From NCBI RefSeq assembly GCF_000711895.1, contig NZ_JONO01000007.1:62001-126000 (forward strand): a stretch of DNA of 64,000 nt, given 5' to 3'. Both the position numbers and the translations under genes were made by a program. Below are positions 55,787 through 64,000 of the stretch, piece after piece. This DNA comes from Photorhabdus australis DSM 17609 (GTDB lineage: Bacteria > Pseudomonadota > Gammaproteobacteria > Enterobacterales > Enterobacteriaceae). Below the pieces are notes generated by a model. That model saw only the letters and a list, made by a program, of their open reading frames with translations, had not been told where the DNA came from and ran no database searches. Every line of letters begins with the position of its first letter. The first letter of the stretch is position 1.

Positions 55787-55913
55787 TATACCCTATGGAT
55801 TTCAAGATGGATCGCGACAGCAAGGGAGCGAATCCCCGGGAGCATAGCTAACTATGTGACTGGGGTGAGCAAACGCAACCAACAAAGAAGCAACTTGAAA
55901 GATAACGGGTATA
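55787..55913 (+). repeat. ERIC repeat 2
   Basis: A 127-bp element from TATACCCTATGGATTTCAAG to GATAACGGGTATA with the core AATCCCCGGGAGCATAG. It lies between pncB and asnS and is nearly identical in layout to the copy at 62669. Confidence 0.95.
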
Positions 55914-55960
55914 TTCATTTTCACAAACCTGAATTGATAATATAAAGAAGAGAGAAATTT

Positions 55961-57361
55961 ATGAGCGTAGCGCCTGTAGTCGACGTACTGCAAGGCCGGG
56001 TTGCGGTTGATAGTGAAGTCACCGTTCGCGGCTGGATACGAACAAGGAGAGATTCTAAAGCTGGTATCTCTTTCCTCGCCGTCTATGACGGTTCCTGCTT
56101 TAATCCATTACAGGCCGTCGTTAATAATAATTTGCCCAATTATCAGGATGAAGTTCTGTATTTAACTACTGGCTGTTCGGTAGAAGTGACAGGGACAGTC
56201 GTTGCTTCCCCAGGTCAAGGACAGAATTTTGAACTACAAGCGACGAAAGTCGTGGTCATTGGCAAAGTCGAAGATCCTGACACTTATCCGATGGCAGCTA
56301 AACGTCATAGCATTGAGTACCTACGCGAAGTGGCTCACTTGCGCCCACGAACCAACCTGATCGGTGCCGTTGCCCGCATGCGTCATACCCTTGCACAAGC
56401 ACTACACCGCTTCTTTCATGAGAACGGTTACTTCTGGGTTTCTACTCCTTTGATCACTGCTGCTGATACAGAAGGGGCTGGTGAGATGTTCCGAGTTTCT
56501 ACCCTAGATCTGCAAAATTTACCTTTAACTGATAAAGGTGAAGTGGATTTCAATGAAGATTTCTTCGGACGGGAAGCTTTTTTGACCGTATCAGGCCAAT
56601 TGAACGGTGAAGCATATGCTTGTGCATTAAGCAAAGTCTACACATTCGGCCCAACTTTCCGTGCGGAAAACTCTAACACCAGCCGCCATCTGGCAGAATT
56701 CTGGATGATTGAACCAGAAATTGCTTTTGCTGATCTCGACGATGCAGCATCGCTAGCTGAAAATATGCTGAAATATGTTTTCAAAGCCGCACTAGAAGAA
56801 CGCGCCGATGATCTGCAATTCTTTGCTGAGCGTGTAGATAAAGACGTCATCACTCGTCTGGAAAAATTCATCAATTCTGACTTTGCTCAGATTGATTACA
56901 CCGATGCGATTGAAATTTTGCAAAACTGCGGCCAGAAATTTGAAAACCCAGTATTCTGGGGAGTTGACCTTTCTTCAGAACATGAACGTTTTCTGGCAGA
57001 AAAACACTTCCAGGCTCCGGTTGTTGTGAAAAACTATCCAAAAGATATCAAAGCTTTCTATATGCGCATGAACGATGATGGTAAAACTGTCGCTGCAATG
57101 GATGTACTTGCACCGGGCATCGGCGAGATTATCGGCGGATCACAGCGTGAAGAGCGTCTGGATATGCTGGACAAGCGTATGGAAGAGATGGACCTTAATA
57201 AAGAAGATTACTGGTGGTACCGTGATCTACGTCGCTATGGCACCGTACCTCACTCCGGGTTTGGTCTTGGCTTTGAGCGTCTGGTTGCTTATGTGACCGG
57301 TGTCCCAAATGTGCGAGATGTTATTCCATTCCCGCGCACGCCGAGAAGTGCCAGCTTTTAA
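55961..57361 (+). CDS. asnS: Asparaginyl-tRNA synthetase
   Basis: Class II aminoacyl-tRNA synthetase charging tRNA-Asn. The 466 residues include the N-terminal OB-fold anticodon domain ([19 protein letters not shown], about 20-38), motif 2 [21 protein letters not shown] (split as [16 protein letters not shown] and MIEPE, about 222) and motif 3 [15 protein letters not shown] (about 435). The C-terminus [11 protein letters not shown] is typical. GAAGAGAG precedes the ATG. Confidence 0.97.
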   Translation: MSVAPVVDVLQGRVAVDSEVTVRGWIRTRRDSKAGISFLAVYDGSCFNPLQAVVNNNLPNYQDEVLYLTTGCSVEVTGTVVASPGQGQNFELQATKVVVIGKVEDPDTYPMAAKRHSIEYLREVAHLRPRTNLIGAVARMRHTLAQALHRFFHENGYFWVSTPLITAADTEGAGEMFRVSTLDLQNLPLTDKGEVDFNEDFFGREAFLTVSGQLNGEAYACALSKVYTFGPTFRAENSNTSRHLAEFWMIEPEIAFADLDDAASLAENMLKYVFKAALEERADDLQFFAERVDKDVITRLEKFINSDFAQIDYTDAIEILQNCGQKFENPVFWGVDLSSEHERFLAEKHFQAPVVVKNYPKDIKAFYMRMNDDGKTVAAMDVLAPGIGEIIGGSQREERLDMLDKRMEEMDLNKEDYWWYRDLRRYGTVPHSGFGLGFERLVAYVTGVPNVRDVIPFPRTPRSASF

Positions 57362-57400
57362 TAAACTCGCAAATGTAACATTAAAAATTCTTATATAAAC

Positions 57401-57427
57401 AAGCCAGCAGAAGCTGGCTTTTTTATT
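57401..57427 (+). terminator. asnS terminator
   Basis: AAGCCAGC-AGAA-GCTGGCTT followed by TTTTATTTTT, a classical intrinsic terminator. Confidence 0.88.
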
Positions 57428-57688
57428 TTTTCAATCCAGATATCGATCATAAATCTCTACTAATTTACATTTTCACATATATTATTTTCACTTTATTACA
57501 AAAACCATAACTTTGTATCATTTTACTGGTAGATAAAGCCCACTACCAATGGAAAACTGAGCCCCGACACAGACGACATTAGGCTTTCATAAATAGTTTC
57601 AAAGATTTTCTTAAAGGAATTATTTCTGTCAGTAACAAATGTCCGAATAACGCCAATGATGGTAACTAATAATAGAAGGTAGCAATTA
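57428..57688 (+). promoter_or_regulatory. Upstream region of porin 1
   Basis: AT-rich promoter region. Its last about 110 bp (from GACGACATTAGGC through TTAAAGGAATTATTTCTG and GTCCGAATAACGCCAATGA) are homologous to the region before porin 2 (59235-59355), so promoter and leader were duplicated with the gene. OmpR and small-RNA control would be expected by analogy; no site is assigned. Confidence 0.5.
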
Positions 57689-58834
57689 ATGAAGGGTCGT
57701 ATTCTTGCAGTGGTAATCCCAGCTCTGTTAACTGTTGGGGCAACAAATGCCACTGAAATTTATAATAAAAACGGTAACAAACTGGATTTGTATGGTAAAG
57801 CTGATGCACGTCATCAATTCTCCAAACCCATCCCAAAATCAGATAGTTCTCTTGTCCAGAGTGAAGATGGTGATGCAAGTTATGTTCGCCTAGGCTTCAA
57901 AGGTGAAACCCAAATAAATAGCCAGTTGACGGGTTTTGGTCGCTGGGAATACGAAATTCAAGCTCACAACTCAGAAGCAGACGGTGCTAAAGGTAACAAA
58001 ACCCGTCTGGGCTTCGCTGGTTTAAAATTGGCTGAATACGGTTCTTTGGACTATGGTCGCAACTACGGCGTTCTCTATGACATCAACGCCTGGACCGACG
58101 TATTGCCAGTATTCGGTGGTGATTCTATGTCCCAGGCTGACACCTACATGACTAATCGTGCTACTGGTGTTTTAACTTATCGCAATACAGATTTCTTTGG
58201 CCTGGTTGATGGCCTGAACTTCGCCCTGCAATACCAAGGTAAGAACGACGAAGACAACAAAAATGGTCGTAATTCACTTCGTAAGCGAGGCGATATCATC
58301 AAACCCAATGGTGGTAGCAACGGTGATGGTTTCGGCTTATCTGTGACTTATGATATGGGATACGGTATCAGCGTAGGTGGTGCCTATTCCAACGCGGACC
58401 GGCCTATCATACATGAAAGATTAGTGACCTCTATCGCTCGCGGTGAAAGAGCCAAAGCATGGAACATCGGTGCTAAATATGATGCCAACAACATCTACCT
58501 GGCGGCTATGTATGGTGAAACCCACAATATGACGTCTTTCGGCTACCAAGACTTCGTCTCTGCAAAAACCCGTAATATCGAATTAACTGCTCAATATCAG
58601 TTCGATTCTGGTCTGCGTCCATCTCTGGCATACGTTCAATCCAGAGGAACCACTTCTTTCACAAATCAGAACTGGGTAAAATACATCTCTATTGGTTCTT
58701 ATTACAACTTTAACAAAAATATGTCTGCCTATATTGATTACAAAATCAACTTAGTAAAAGACAACCAATATACTGATGATTTCGACGTTAATACCAAAAA
58801 CGCGGTTGGTGTAGGCTTGGTATATCAGTTCTAA
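57689..58834 (+). CDS. General porin, OmpF/OpnP family (copy 1)
   Basis: A 381-residue trimeric outer-membrane porin. The signal peptide is [20 protein letters not shown], then the mature start [20 protein letters not shown]. Barrel landmarks are [12 protein letters not shown], the constriction-loop 3 region [23 protein letters not shown], and the C-terminal VGVGLVYQF ending in Phe. The family runs to about 340-370 mature residues. The start lacks the MMKRN of copy 2. It pairs with the second porin downstream. Confidence 0.94.
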   Translation: MKGRILAVVIPALLTVGATNATEIYNKNGNKLDLYGKADARHQFSKPIPKSDSSLVQSEDGDASYVRLGFKGETQINSQLTGFGRWEYEIQAHNSEADGAKGNKTRLGFAGLKLAEYGSLDYGRNYGVLYDINAWTDVLPVFGGDSMSQADTYMTNRATGVLTYRNTDFFGLVDGLNFALQYQGKNDEDNKNGRNSLRKRGDIIKPNGGSNGDGFGLSVTYDMGYGISVGGAYSNADRPIIHERLVTSIARGERAKAWNIGAKYDANNIYLAAMYGETHNMTSFGYQDFVSAKTRNIELTAQYQFDSGLRPSLAYVQSRGTTSFTNQNWVKYISIGSYYNFNKNMSAYIDYKINLVKDNQYTDDFDVNTKNAVGVGLVYQF

Positions 58835-58886
58835 ATTAGCCGAAATAAAATCAAACAGACCTACGGAAAACCCCAATTAATACGTT

Positions 58887-58923
58887 ATGGCGTTCATTTG
58901 AAAGTGAACGCCATTCTTTTTTT
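58887..58923 (+). terminator. Terminator after porin 1
   Basis: ATGGCGTTCA-TTTGAAAG-TGAACGCCAT followed by TCTTTTTTTC. Confidence 0.87.
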
Positions 58924-59355
58924 CAAGGAATAATAATAATCACACTATTGATTAAAAATAGCACAGTGACTGAAACAATATTCAGACAAGAACATCAACA
59001 AATTACTTATAAAAAATTTGATGACAAATTAACACTTTGTTTTACCTTTTTTACTAAGATCAACAGATACTTTTTCCCTTCACTGACTTCTGTTCATTTT
59101 CTGCTCTCTTGAACAACCGAACCGATTGAAGCTCAAAAAACAACCATATATTTACATTTTGAAACACTTTGTTTCACATTATTACTAAATTCTTTTTTTT
59201 ATAGCACTTTGTGAGTGGATAAAAATAACAACCAATGAAACACTTGACAGCGAAAAAGACGACACTAAACTCTCACAAATAGTTCCGTAGATTTTTAAAG
59301 AATTATTTCTGGCAGTGGCAGGTGTCCGAATATAACACCAATGAGGGTAATAATA
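58924..59355 (+). promoter_or_regulatory. Intergenic region between the porins
   Basis: About 430 bp, strongly AT-rich with runs of T; no gene. The right part (from about 59235) repeats the leader found before porin 1. A long 5' leader before the ATG is likely, judging from the conserved block, and the high AT content is typical of OmpR/H-NS-controlled porin promoters. Confidence 0.45.
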
Positions 59356-60513
59356 ATGATGAAACGCAATGTTCTTGCAGTGGTAATCCCAGCTCTGTTG
59401 GCTGCTGGCGCAGCAAATGCAGCTGAAGTTTATAATAAAGACGGCAACAAACTGGACCTGTATGGTAAAGTTGAGGTACGTCACCAATTCGCTAACAATG
59501 ATAGCGGTGAAGATGGCGATAATTCCTTTGCTCGTCTGGGCTTCAAAGGCGAAACTCAAGTTAACGACCAACTGACCGGCTTTGGTCGTTGGGAATACAA
59601 CATTAAAGGTAACCGAGCAGAAGGTGCTGACGAAGAAACTAAAACTCGTCTGGCTTTCGCTGGCCTGAAACTCTCTGACTACGGTTCACTGAACTATGGT
59701 CGTAACTACGGCGTTGTGTATGATGTCAACTCCTGGACCGACGTGTTGCCAGTATTTGGTGGTGACTCCATGGCTCAGACTGACAACTTCATGACTGGCC
59801 GTTCTACGGGCCTGTTAACTTACCGTAATACTGATTTCTTCGGTCTGGTTGATGGCCTGAACTTCGCTCTGCAATATCAGGGTGAGAACAGTGAAAACAC
59901 CGCTAATGGTCGTGCTAACCGCAAAGACAACGGTGATGGCTACGGTTTCGCTGCGATTTATGACGCAGGTTACGGTATCAGCGTAGGTGGTGCATACTCT
60001 AACTCTGCTCGTACTACTGCACAAAAAGCTGCCTTTAATACAAATACATTGAAGGGATCTACTGCTTTAGGTGAACGCGCTGAAGCATGGAACATCGGTG
60101 CCAAATACGATGCCAACAACATCTACCTGGCTGCCATGTACGGTGAAACCCGTAACATGACTCGCTTTGGTGGAAAAGATGCTGATGGAGTCAATCAGGA
60201 AAATATCGCCAACAAAACCCAGAACATCGAATTAACTGCACAGTATCAGTTCGATTTTGGCCTGCGCCCATCTCTGGCATATGTCCAGTCTAAAGGTAAG
60301 AGCCTGTTCGGCGACATTCGTGGTTATGAGAAAGAATCCGGTAGCCACGATCTCGTTAAATATATTTCCGTCGGCACTTTCTATAACCTGAACAAAAACA
60401 TGACTACCTATGTTGATTACAAAATCAACCTGTTAGATGACAATGACTTCACCAGATCATTTGGTATCAGCACTGACAACGTGGTTGGTGTAGGTATGGT
60501 TTACCAGTTCTAA
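59356..60513 (+). CDS. General porin, OmpF/OpnP family (copy 2)
   Basis: A porin of 385 residues from the ATG at 59356; GAGGGT eight bases upstream supports this start over the ATG at 59341. Signal peptide [20 protein letters not shown] ending NA, mature start [20 protein letters not shown], loop 3 region [20 protein letters not shown], and C-terminal GVGMVYQF. It is clearly paralogous to copy 1, differing mainly in surface loops (about residues 180-225 and 285-330). Position equals E. coli ompF between asnS and aspC. Confidence 0.95.
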   Translation: MMKRNVLAVVIPALLAAGAANAAEVYNKDGNKLDLYGKVEVRHQFANNDSGEDGDNSFARLGFKGETQVNDQLTGFGRWEYNIKGNRAEGADEETKTRLAFAGLKLSDYGSLNYGRNYGVVYDVNSWTDVLPVFGGDSMAQTDNFMTGRSTGLLTYRNTDFFGLVDGLNFALQYQGENSENTANGRANRKDNGDGYGFAAIYDAGYGISVGGAYSNSARTTAQKAAFNTNTLKGSTALGERAEAWNIGAKYDANNIYLAAMYGETRNMTRFGGKDADGVNQENIANKTQNIELTAQYQFDFGLRPSLAYVQSKGKSLFGDIRGYEKESGSHDLVKYISVGTFYNLNKNMTTYVDYKINLLDDNDFTRSFGISTDNVVGVGMVYQF

Positions 60514-60562
60514 TTACCGTTGATGAATATGTTTAACTGAACAAGTTAGACATAATTGAAAT

Positions 60563-60591
60563 AAAGCAGCGCTTCAAGTGCTGCTTTTTTT
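60563..60591 (+). terminator. Terminator after porin 2
   Basis: AAAGCAGC-GCTTCAAGT-GCTGCTTTTTTT, intrinsic type. Confidence 0.87.
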
Positions 60592-60748
60592 ATACCTATC
60601 TTTTGTTACTGTTATTTAAACTTTTTTTCACTCCGCAAACTGCTTCACAAGATTATCTTCTTTTTACTACAAATAGTTGGCAAACTGTTTCGGCAGCGTT
60701 AACCTGACTACCCTTTTAGGCTTAACTCAGAGCTTTGGAATCACAAAC

Positions 60749-61939
60749 ATGTTTGAGAAAATCACCGCAGCGCCTGCCGACCCTATTCTTGGCTTAGCCG
60801 ATAGTTTTCGTTCTGATCCTCGTACAAATAAAATCAACCTTGGTATTGGTGTCTATAAAGATGAAACAGGAAAAACCCCTGTTCTAACCAGTGTCAAAAA
60901 AGCAGAGCAATACCTACTAGAAAACGAAACAACCAAGAATTACCTGCCGATTAGCGGCTTGGCCGAATTTGGTCGTGTCACTCAGGAATTGCTGTTTGGT
61001 AAAGATAATCCCATCGTAACAGATAAACGCGCTCGTACAGCACAAAGCCCAGGCGGTACAGGTGCTTTGCGTATTGCCGCAGATTTTGTTGCCAAACAGA
61101 CTAATGCTAAACGAGTCTGGATTAGCAACCCAACCTGGCCAAACCATAAAAATGTTTTTTCTGCTGCTGGCCTGGAAGTTTGCGAATATAAATACTACGA
61201 CGCTGAAAAGCACACCCTGAATTTCGAAAGCATGCTGGCAAGTCTGTCTGAAGTTCAGGCCGGTGATATCGTTTTGTTCCACGGCTGCTGCCACAACCCG
61301 ACAGGTGTTGATCCAACTCCAACACAATGGGCTCAACTGGCAGAAATATCTGCGGAAAAAGGCTGGTTACCTATTTTTGATTTCGCTTATCAGGGATTCG
61401 CCAAAGGTCTGAATGAAGATGCAGAAGGCTTGCGCATTTTTACAAGAAATCATAATGAGCTGATTGTTGCCAGCTCCTACTCCAAAAACTTTGGCCTGTA
61501 CAATGAGCGTGTTGGTGCTTGTACTATTGTCGCCAAAGACAGCGATACAGCAGAAAAAGCTTTCAGTCAGGCTAAAGCGATTATCCGTTCTAACTATTCC
61601 AACCCACCCGCTCATGGTGCGTCTGTTGTCGCTACTATTTTGTCAAATGAAGAGTTGAAAGCTGTCTGGGAACAAGAACTAACCACCATGCGCGAACGCA
61701 TCCAGCGTATGCGCCAACTGTTCGTGAATACCTTACAAGAAAAAGGTGCAAACCAAGATTTCAGCTTCATTATCAACCAGAATGGTATGTTCTCATTCAG
61801 TGGTTTGACAAAAGAACAAGTAGAACGTCTGCGTGAGGAATTTGGTATATACGCGGTCGGCTCCGGCCGTATTAACGTCGCTGGCCTGACACTAGAGAAT
61901 ATGGCTCCACTATGTGAAGCCATTATTGCGGTCCTCTGA
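60749..61939 (+). CDS. aspC: Aspartate aminotransferase
   Basis: PLP enzyme interconverting aspartate/2-oxoglutarate and oxaloacetate/glutamate. The ATG at 60749 gives 396 residues, the E. coli length, and aligns with its start ([20 protein letters not shown]); a longer in-frame extension to 60677 is unlikely. The PLP Lys is in [15 protein letters not shown] (about 246), the substrate Arg near the C-terminus in [11 protein letters not shown], and [13 protein letters not shown] is the cofactor-binding loop. Confidence 0.97.
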   Translation: MFEKITAAPADPILGLADSFRSDPRTNKINLGIGVYKDETGKTPVLTSVKKAEQYLLENETTKNYLPISGLAEFGRVTQELLFGKDNPIVTDKRARTAQSPGGTGALRIAADFVAKQTNAKRVWISNPTWPNHKNVFSAAGLEVCEYKYYDAEKHTLNFESMLASLSEVQAGDIVLFHGCCHNPTGVDPTPTQWAQLAEISAEKGWLPIFDFAYQGFAKGLNEDAEGLRIFTRNHNELIVASSYSKNFGLYNERVGACTIVAKDSDTAEKAFSQAKAIIRSNYSNPPAHGASVVATILSNEELKAVWEQELTTMRERIQRMRQLFVNTLQEKGANQDFSFIINQNGMFSFSGLTKEQVERLREEFGIYAVGSGRINVAGLTLENMAPLCEAIIAVL

Positions 61940-61960
61940 GTCAATATTTGCCTTGCTATG

Positions 61961-61987
61961 AAAAACCGCTAAAACTTAGCGGTTTTT
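61961..61987 (+). terminator. aspC terminator
   Basis: AAAAACCGCTAA-AAC-TTAGCGGTTTTT, strong stem with T-run on either strand; it can also end the tnpB relic transcript. Confidence 0.87.
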
Positions 61988-62035
61988 ACCCCTCAGAAGC
62001 TGCAACATTGCCATCAAACAGCCATGTGACTGCTC

Positions 62036-62053
62036 CTCGCCGTAAACGGCGAG
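62036..62053 (-). repeat. Right-end hairpin of an IS200/IS605-type element
   Basis: CTCGCCGTAAACGGCGAG, a perfect 7-bp stem with a 4-base loop, 12 bp after the tnpB relic stop. IS605-type right ends carry such subterminal hairpins, which also form part of the reRNA/omegaRNA scaffold used by TnpB. The likely element end is GAGCAGTCAC (62023-62032 on the minus strand). Confidence 0.55.
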
Positions 62054-62065
62054 ACTTCCCACTTC

Positions 62066-62539
62066 TCAGACCGCAACCGTCGATATGACAGATTTACGCG
62101 GGTCTCCATGGGCTGAAACGACGAGTCCCGCCGCCTGTAATTCCAATATGCCTTTGCTTTTGATGTTGATTGCCGCGTTGATATCGCGATCATGTTCAAC
62201 TCCACACTCTGGACACTGCCAGATACGCTTGTGTAATGGCATTTCTGGCATCTTGTGACCGCAGCAGTGACAGATTTTCGAACTGGCGAACCAGTGATCC
62301 AGTTTGACCAGATGAACACCTTTTTCTGCTGCTTTGTATTCCAGTTTTGTGATGAATCCATGCCAGCCCGCATCGCCGATAGCACGAGCCAGATTAGGGT
62401 TCTTCATCATATTTACTGATTTCAACGTCTCTACAATTACCGCTTGGTTTTCGTCAACAATTGCTCGAGAGAGTTTATGTTGGAAGTCAGCACGGGCATT
62501 ACTTCGTCTGTAGCACCGGCGGGGCGACAATTGAAACAC
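62066..62539 (-). pseudogene. tnpB: 5'-truncated TnpB (IS200/IS605 family)
   Basis: Only the C-terminal third of the RNA-guided nuclease TnpB remains. It has the RuvC-II Glu region (AIVDENQAVIVETLKSVNMM), the arginine-rich stretch, and the zinc ribbon with paired Cys (CHCCGHKMPEMPLHKRIW and QCPECG) followed by the RuvC-III Asp in DRDINAAINI. The N-terminal domains and the RuvC-I Asp are missing, and the sequence before about 62520 does not continue the frame. It is therefore inactive. Confidence 0.85.
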
Positions 62540-62668
62540 TCAGAGCTTATGTTCAGAGTCAGTCAATGCCTGACTGATCTTTAAAGCCCTACGGACTTTT
62601 CGCCTTATATCCCCCCGCATTGGGCGAGGGTTTACGGCGTTTTTTGCTAAACTAACGCTTATTTAATA

Positions 62669-62795
62669 TATACCCTATGGATTTCAAGATGCATCGCGAC
62701 GGCAAGGGAACGAATCCCCGGGAGCATAACGAACTATGTGACCGGGGTGAGTAAGTACAGCCAACAAAGAGGCAACTTGAAAGATAACGGGTATA
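62669..62795 (+). repeat. ERIC repeat 3
   Basis: A 127-bp copy, TATACCCTATGGATTTCAAG to AACGGGTATA, in the same orientation as the copy before asnS. It lies between the tnpB relic and the 3' end of ycbL. Confidence 0.95.
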
Positions 62796-62810
62796 AATAT
62801 TATTATTCTA

Positions 62811-63458
62811 TTACCAACCTGGTACTTCATCTTGTAAAAACGGATTAGTCTGCCGCTCATAACCTAGTGTAGACATTGGCCCATGCCCAGGAATAAATTC
62901 ATAATCATCACCAAGTGGCAGAAGTTTATCTTTAATTGAGTTGATTAACTGCTGGTGATTACCACGTGGAAAATCGCTACGCCCAACTCCTCCTTTGAAC
63001 AGCACATCTCCCATATAAATCAGTTTATCGGCATGATTGACAAATACAACATGCCCTGGTGTATGCCCCGGACAGTGCAATACGGACAAATCGCTCCCAC
63101 CAACTCGTAATTCATCACCGTCATTCAACCAGCGATCAGGCTCAAATGATGAGCATTCTTCAATGCCAAACATCCGGCTTTGAGCCGGTAAACCTTCGAT
63201 CCAGAAAGCATCTTCTTTCTGTGGCCCATAAACTGGCACATTAAAATGCTTAGCGACTTCTGCCGTTGCACCAACATGATCAAAATGACCATGAGTCAGT
63301 AAAATCTGGGTCAATTTCAAACCACGATTCTCTATCTCAGCAATCAGCTTTGCTGCTTCACCGCCCGGATCAACAATTGCCGCTTCCTTAGTCTCTTCAT
63401 TCCAAATAAGGGTACAATTTTGCATAAAAGCAGTAACAGGAATAATTTGGTATTTCAT
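62811..63458 (-). CDS. ycbL: Metallo-beta-lactamase fold hydrolase YcbL
   Basis: A 215-residue type II glyoxalase-like enzyme. The zinc motif is [15 protein letters not shown] (HxHxDH, about residues 55-60), with the further ligands in [13 protein letters not shown] (His about 131) and [17 protein letters not shown] (Asp about 151) and the last His in [12 protein letters not shown] (about 194). The E. coli homologue has modest glyoxalase II activity. It follows ycbK after 45 bp on the same strand. Confidence 0.95.
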   Translation of the reverse strand: MKYQIIPVTAFMQNCTLIWNEETKEAAIVDPGGEAAKLIAEIENRGLKLTQILLTHGHFDHVGATAEVAKHFNVPVYGPQKEDAFWIEGLPAQSRMFGIEECSSFEPDRWLNDGDELRVGGSDLSVLHCPGHTPGHVVFVNHADKLIYMGDVLFKGGVGRSDFPRGNHQQLINSIKDKLLPLGDDYEFIPGHGPMSTLGYERQTNPFLQDEVPGW

Positions 63459-63503
63459 TATTTCATTTACTCCATAGTCAAAACAAAATAGTTACTCACC
63501 AGA

Positions 63504-64000
63504 TTACCATGTCCTGACGGGACCTGTATCAATATGAATAAAATTACTGTTTGGATAGTATCCCACACCACCCGCTTTCATTTTCAAAGCAGCTTTACAG
63601 ATACGACTAAGCTCAATCCCCTCAATATGGAAATCCATCGCTTTCCCTCGAGTATGGTAACTCTGTTTAGCAACACCTTGACTTTGCCTGCGCAACTGAT
63701 TGTTGGTTATCAATGAGCGGTAACCAGAAATAAGTTGTACAGACTTATTCACACCCAGCATCATTTGCAGTAAATAAATTTGGTCAAATAATTTAGGATC
63801 GATAGTTTTAACTTTATTTTGGCGATAATCACGAAACAAATGATTCAGACGAGCCAATTCTGCTTTGTTATAACGATGACCATCGAAAAATTCAGCCTTA
63901 ATAGTTTCGCCCGTATGTAAATTATCAAAACGTAAAATTCGCGGGCGGGGAGTAGTCAGAGCAGCAAAAGCCTGCCCCGGCAACACACTCAAGCCTACAG
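63504..64000 (-). CDS. ycbK: YcbK, DUF882/M15-like peptidase family protein (5' end cut)
   Basis: An exported protein related to the D-Ala-D-Ala carboxypeptidase fold; E. coli YcbK has a Tat signal. The window holds about 165 residues, and the reading frame runs off the right edge, so the signal peptide is missing. By comparison with E. coli (182 residues) about 15-20 residues are lost. Metal-binding motifs seen: LISGYRSLITNNQLR, SYHTRGKAMDFHIEG (His and Asp) and the final NFIHIDTGPVRTW. Confidence 0.93.
   Translation of the reverse strand, partial: VGLSVLPGQAFAALTTPRPRILRFDNLHTGETIKAEFFDGHRYNKAELARLNHLFRDYRQNKVKTIDPKLFDQIYLLQMMLGVNKSVQLISGYRSLITNNQLRRQSQGVAKQSYHTRGKAMDFHIEGIELSRICKAALKMKAGGVGYYPNSNFIHIDTGPVRTW

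Noticed and set aside
62014-62385. 123-codon frame overlapping the tnpB relic
   Set aside because: It is the wrong frame; the zinc-ribbon and RuvC residues are read in the frame of 62066-62539.

Overview
The window is chromosomal DNA of an AT-rich gammaproteobacterium of the Morganellaceae, most likely Photorhabdus (Xenorhabdus is the alternative). The core genes from 14.6 kb to the right edge follow the Escherichia coli order almost exactly: serT, tusE, acyP, hspQ, yccU, mgsA, helD, yccS, sxy, sulA, ompA, matP, ycbZ, fabA, rmf, pqiCBA, uup, rlmKL, ycbX, zapC, pyrD, pepN, pncB, asnS, porins, aspC, ycbL, ycbK. The relative rlmI (between acyP and hspQ) and yccT (between yccU and mgsA) are absent from their usual places. 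ERIC repeats, myo-inositol genes, a tandem glycosyltransferase cluster and OpnP/OmpF-like porins fit an entomopathogenic enteric bacterium.

Layout. 0-1.8 kb: the end of an inositol catabolic operon (iolE, iolB). 1.9-14.6 kb: an accessory island ending at tRNA-Ser(UGA). It holds a DinJ/YafQ-type toxin-antitoxin pair, CRISPR array 1, type I-F csy4-csy3-csy2-csy1, a 0.95 kb gap with a two-repeat mini-CRISPR and a small membrane-peptide ORF, a cas2-3 stub, cas1, CRISPR array 2, relics of two IS110 elements, one IS630 element and a P4-type integrase, and one unidentified membrane protein. 14.6-16.0 kb: core genes. 16.0-20.95 kb: a second, partly degraded I-F locus (csy2/cas3 scraps, intact cas2-3, internally deleted cas1, array 3) lying between hspQ and yccU. 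21.2-62 kb: conserved core with local additions (three tandem glycosyltransferases, two tandem porins, small secreted and lipoprotein genes). 62-62.8 kb: a decayed tnpB and an ERIC repeat, then ycbL and ycbK (cut by the window edge).

How the parts work together. The two I-F loci share homologous cas1 upstream regions, leaders and array ends, so they look like two copies of one ancestral locus. They have decayed in complementary ways. Locus A keeps Cascade (csy1-4) and cas1 but only a stub of cas2-3; locus B keeps cas2-3 but only a collapsed cas1 and no Cascade genes. Together they encode exactly one complete type I-F gene set with three arrays (9, 13 and 13 spacers).

The most unusual signal is in the gap upstream of csy1. 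A degenerate two-repeat mini-array carries a 32-nt guide whose first 19 positions match, at 15 of 19 places and next to a correct CC PAM, a site about 330 bp away. Three of the four mismatches fall at positions 6, 12 and 18, the positions flipped out in Cascade-bound guides. The site lies in a promoter region just upstream of a 56-codon ORF for a hydrophobic peptide with a good ribosome binding site. This is the architecture of a CRISPR-regulated toxin-antitoxin (CreTA) or Cas-regulating RNA (CreR) module, and it has apparently survived the loss of the neighbouring cas2-3 gene.
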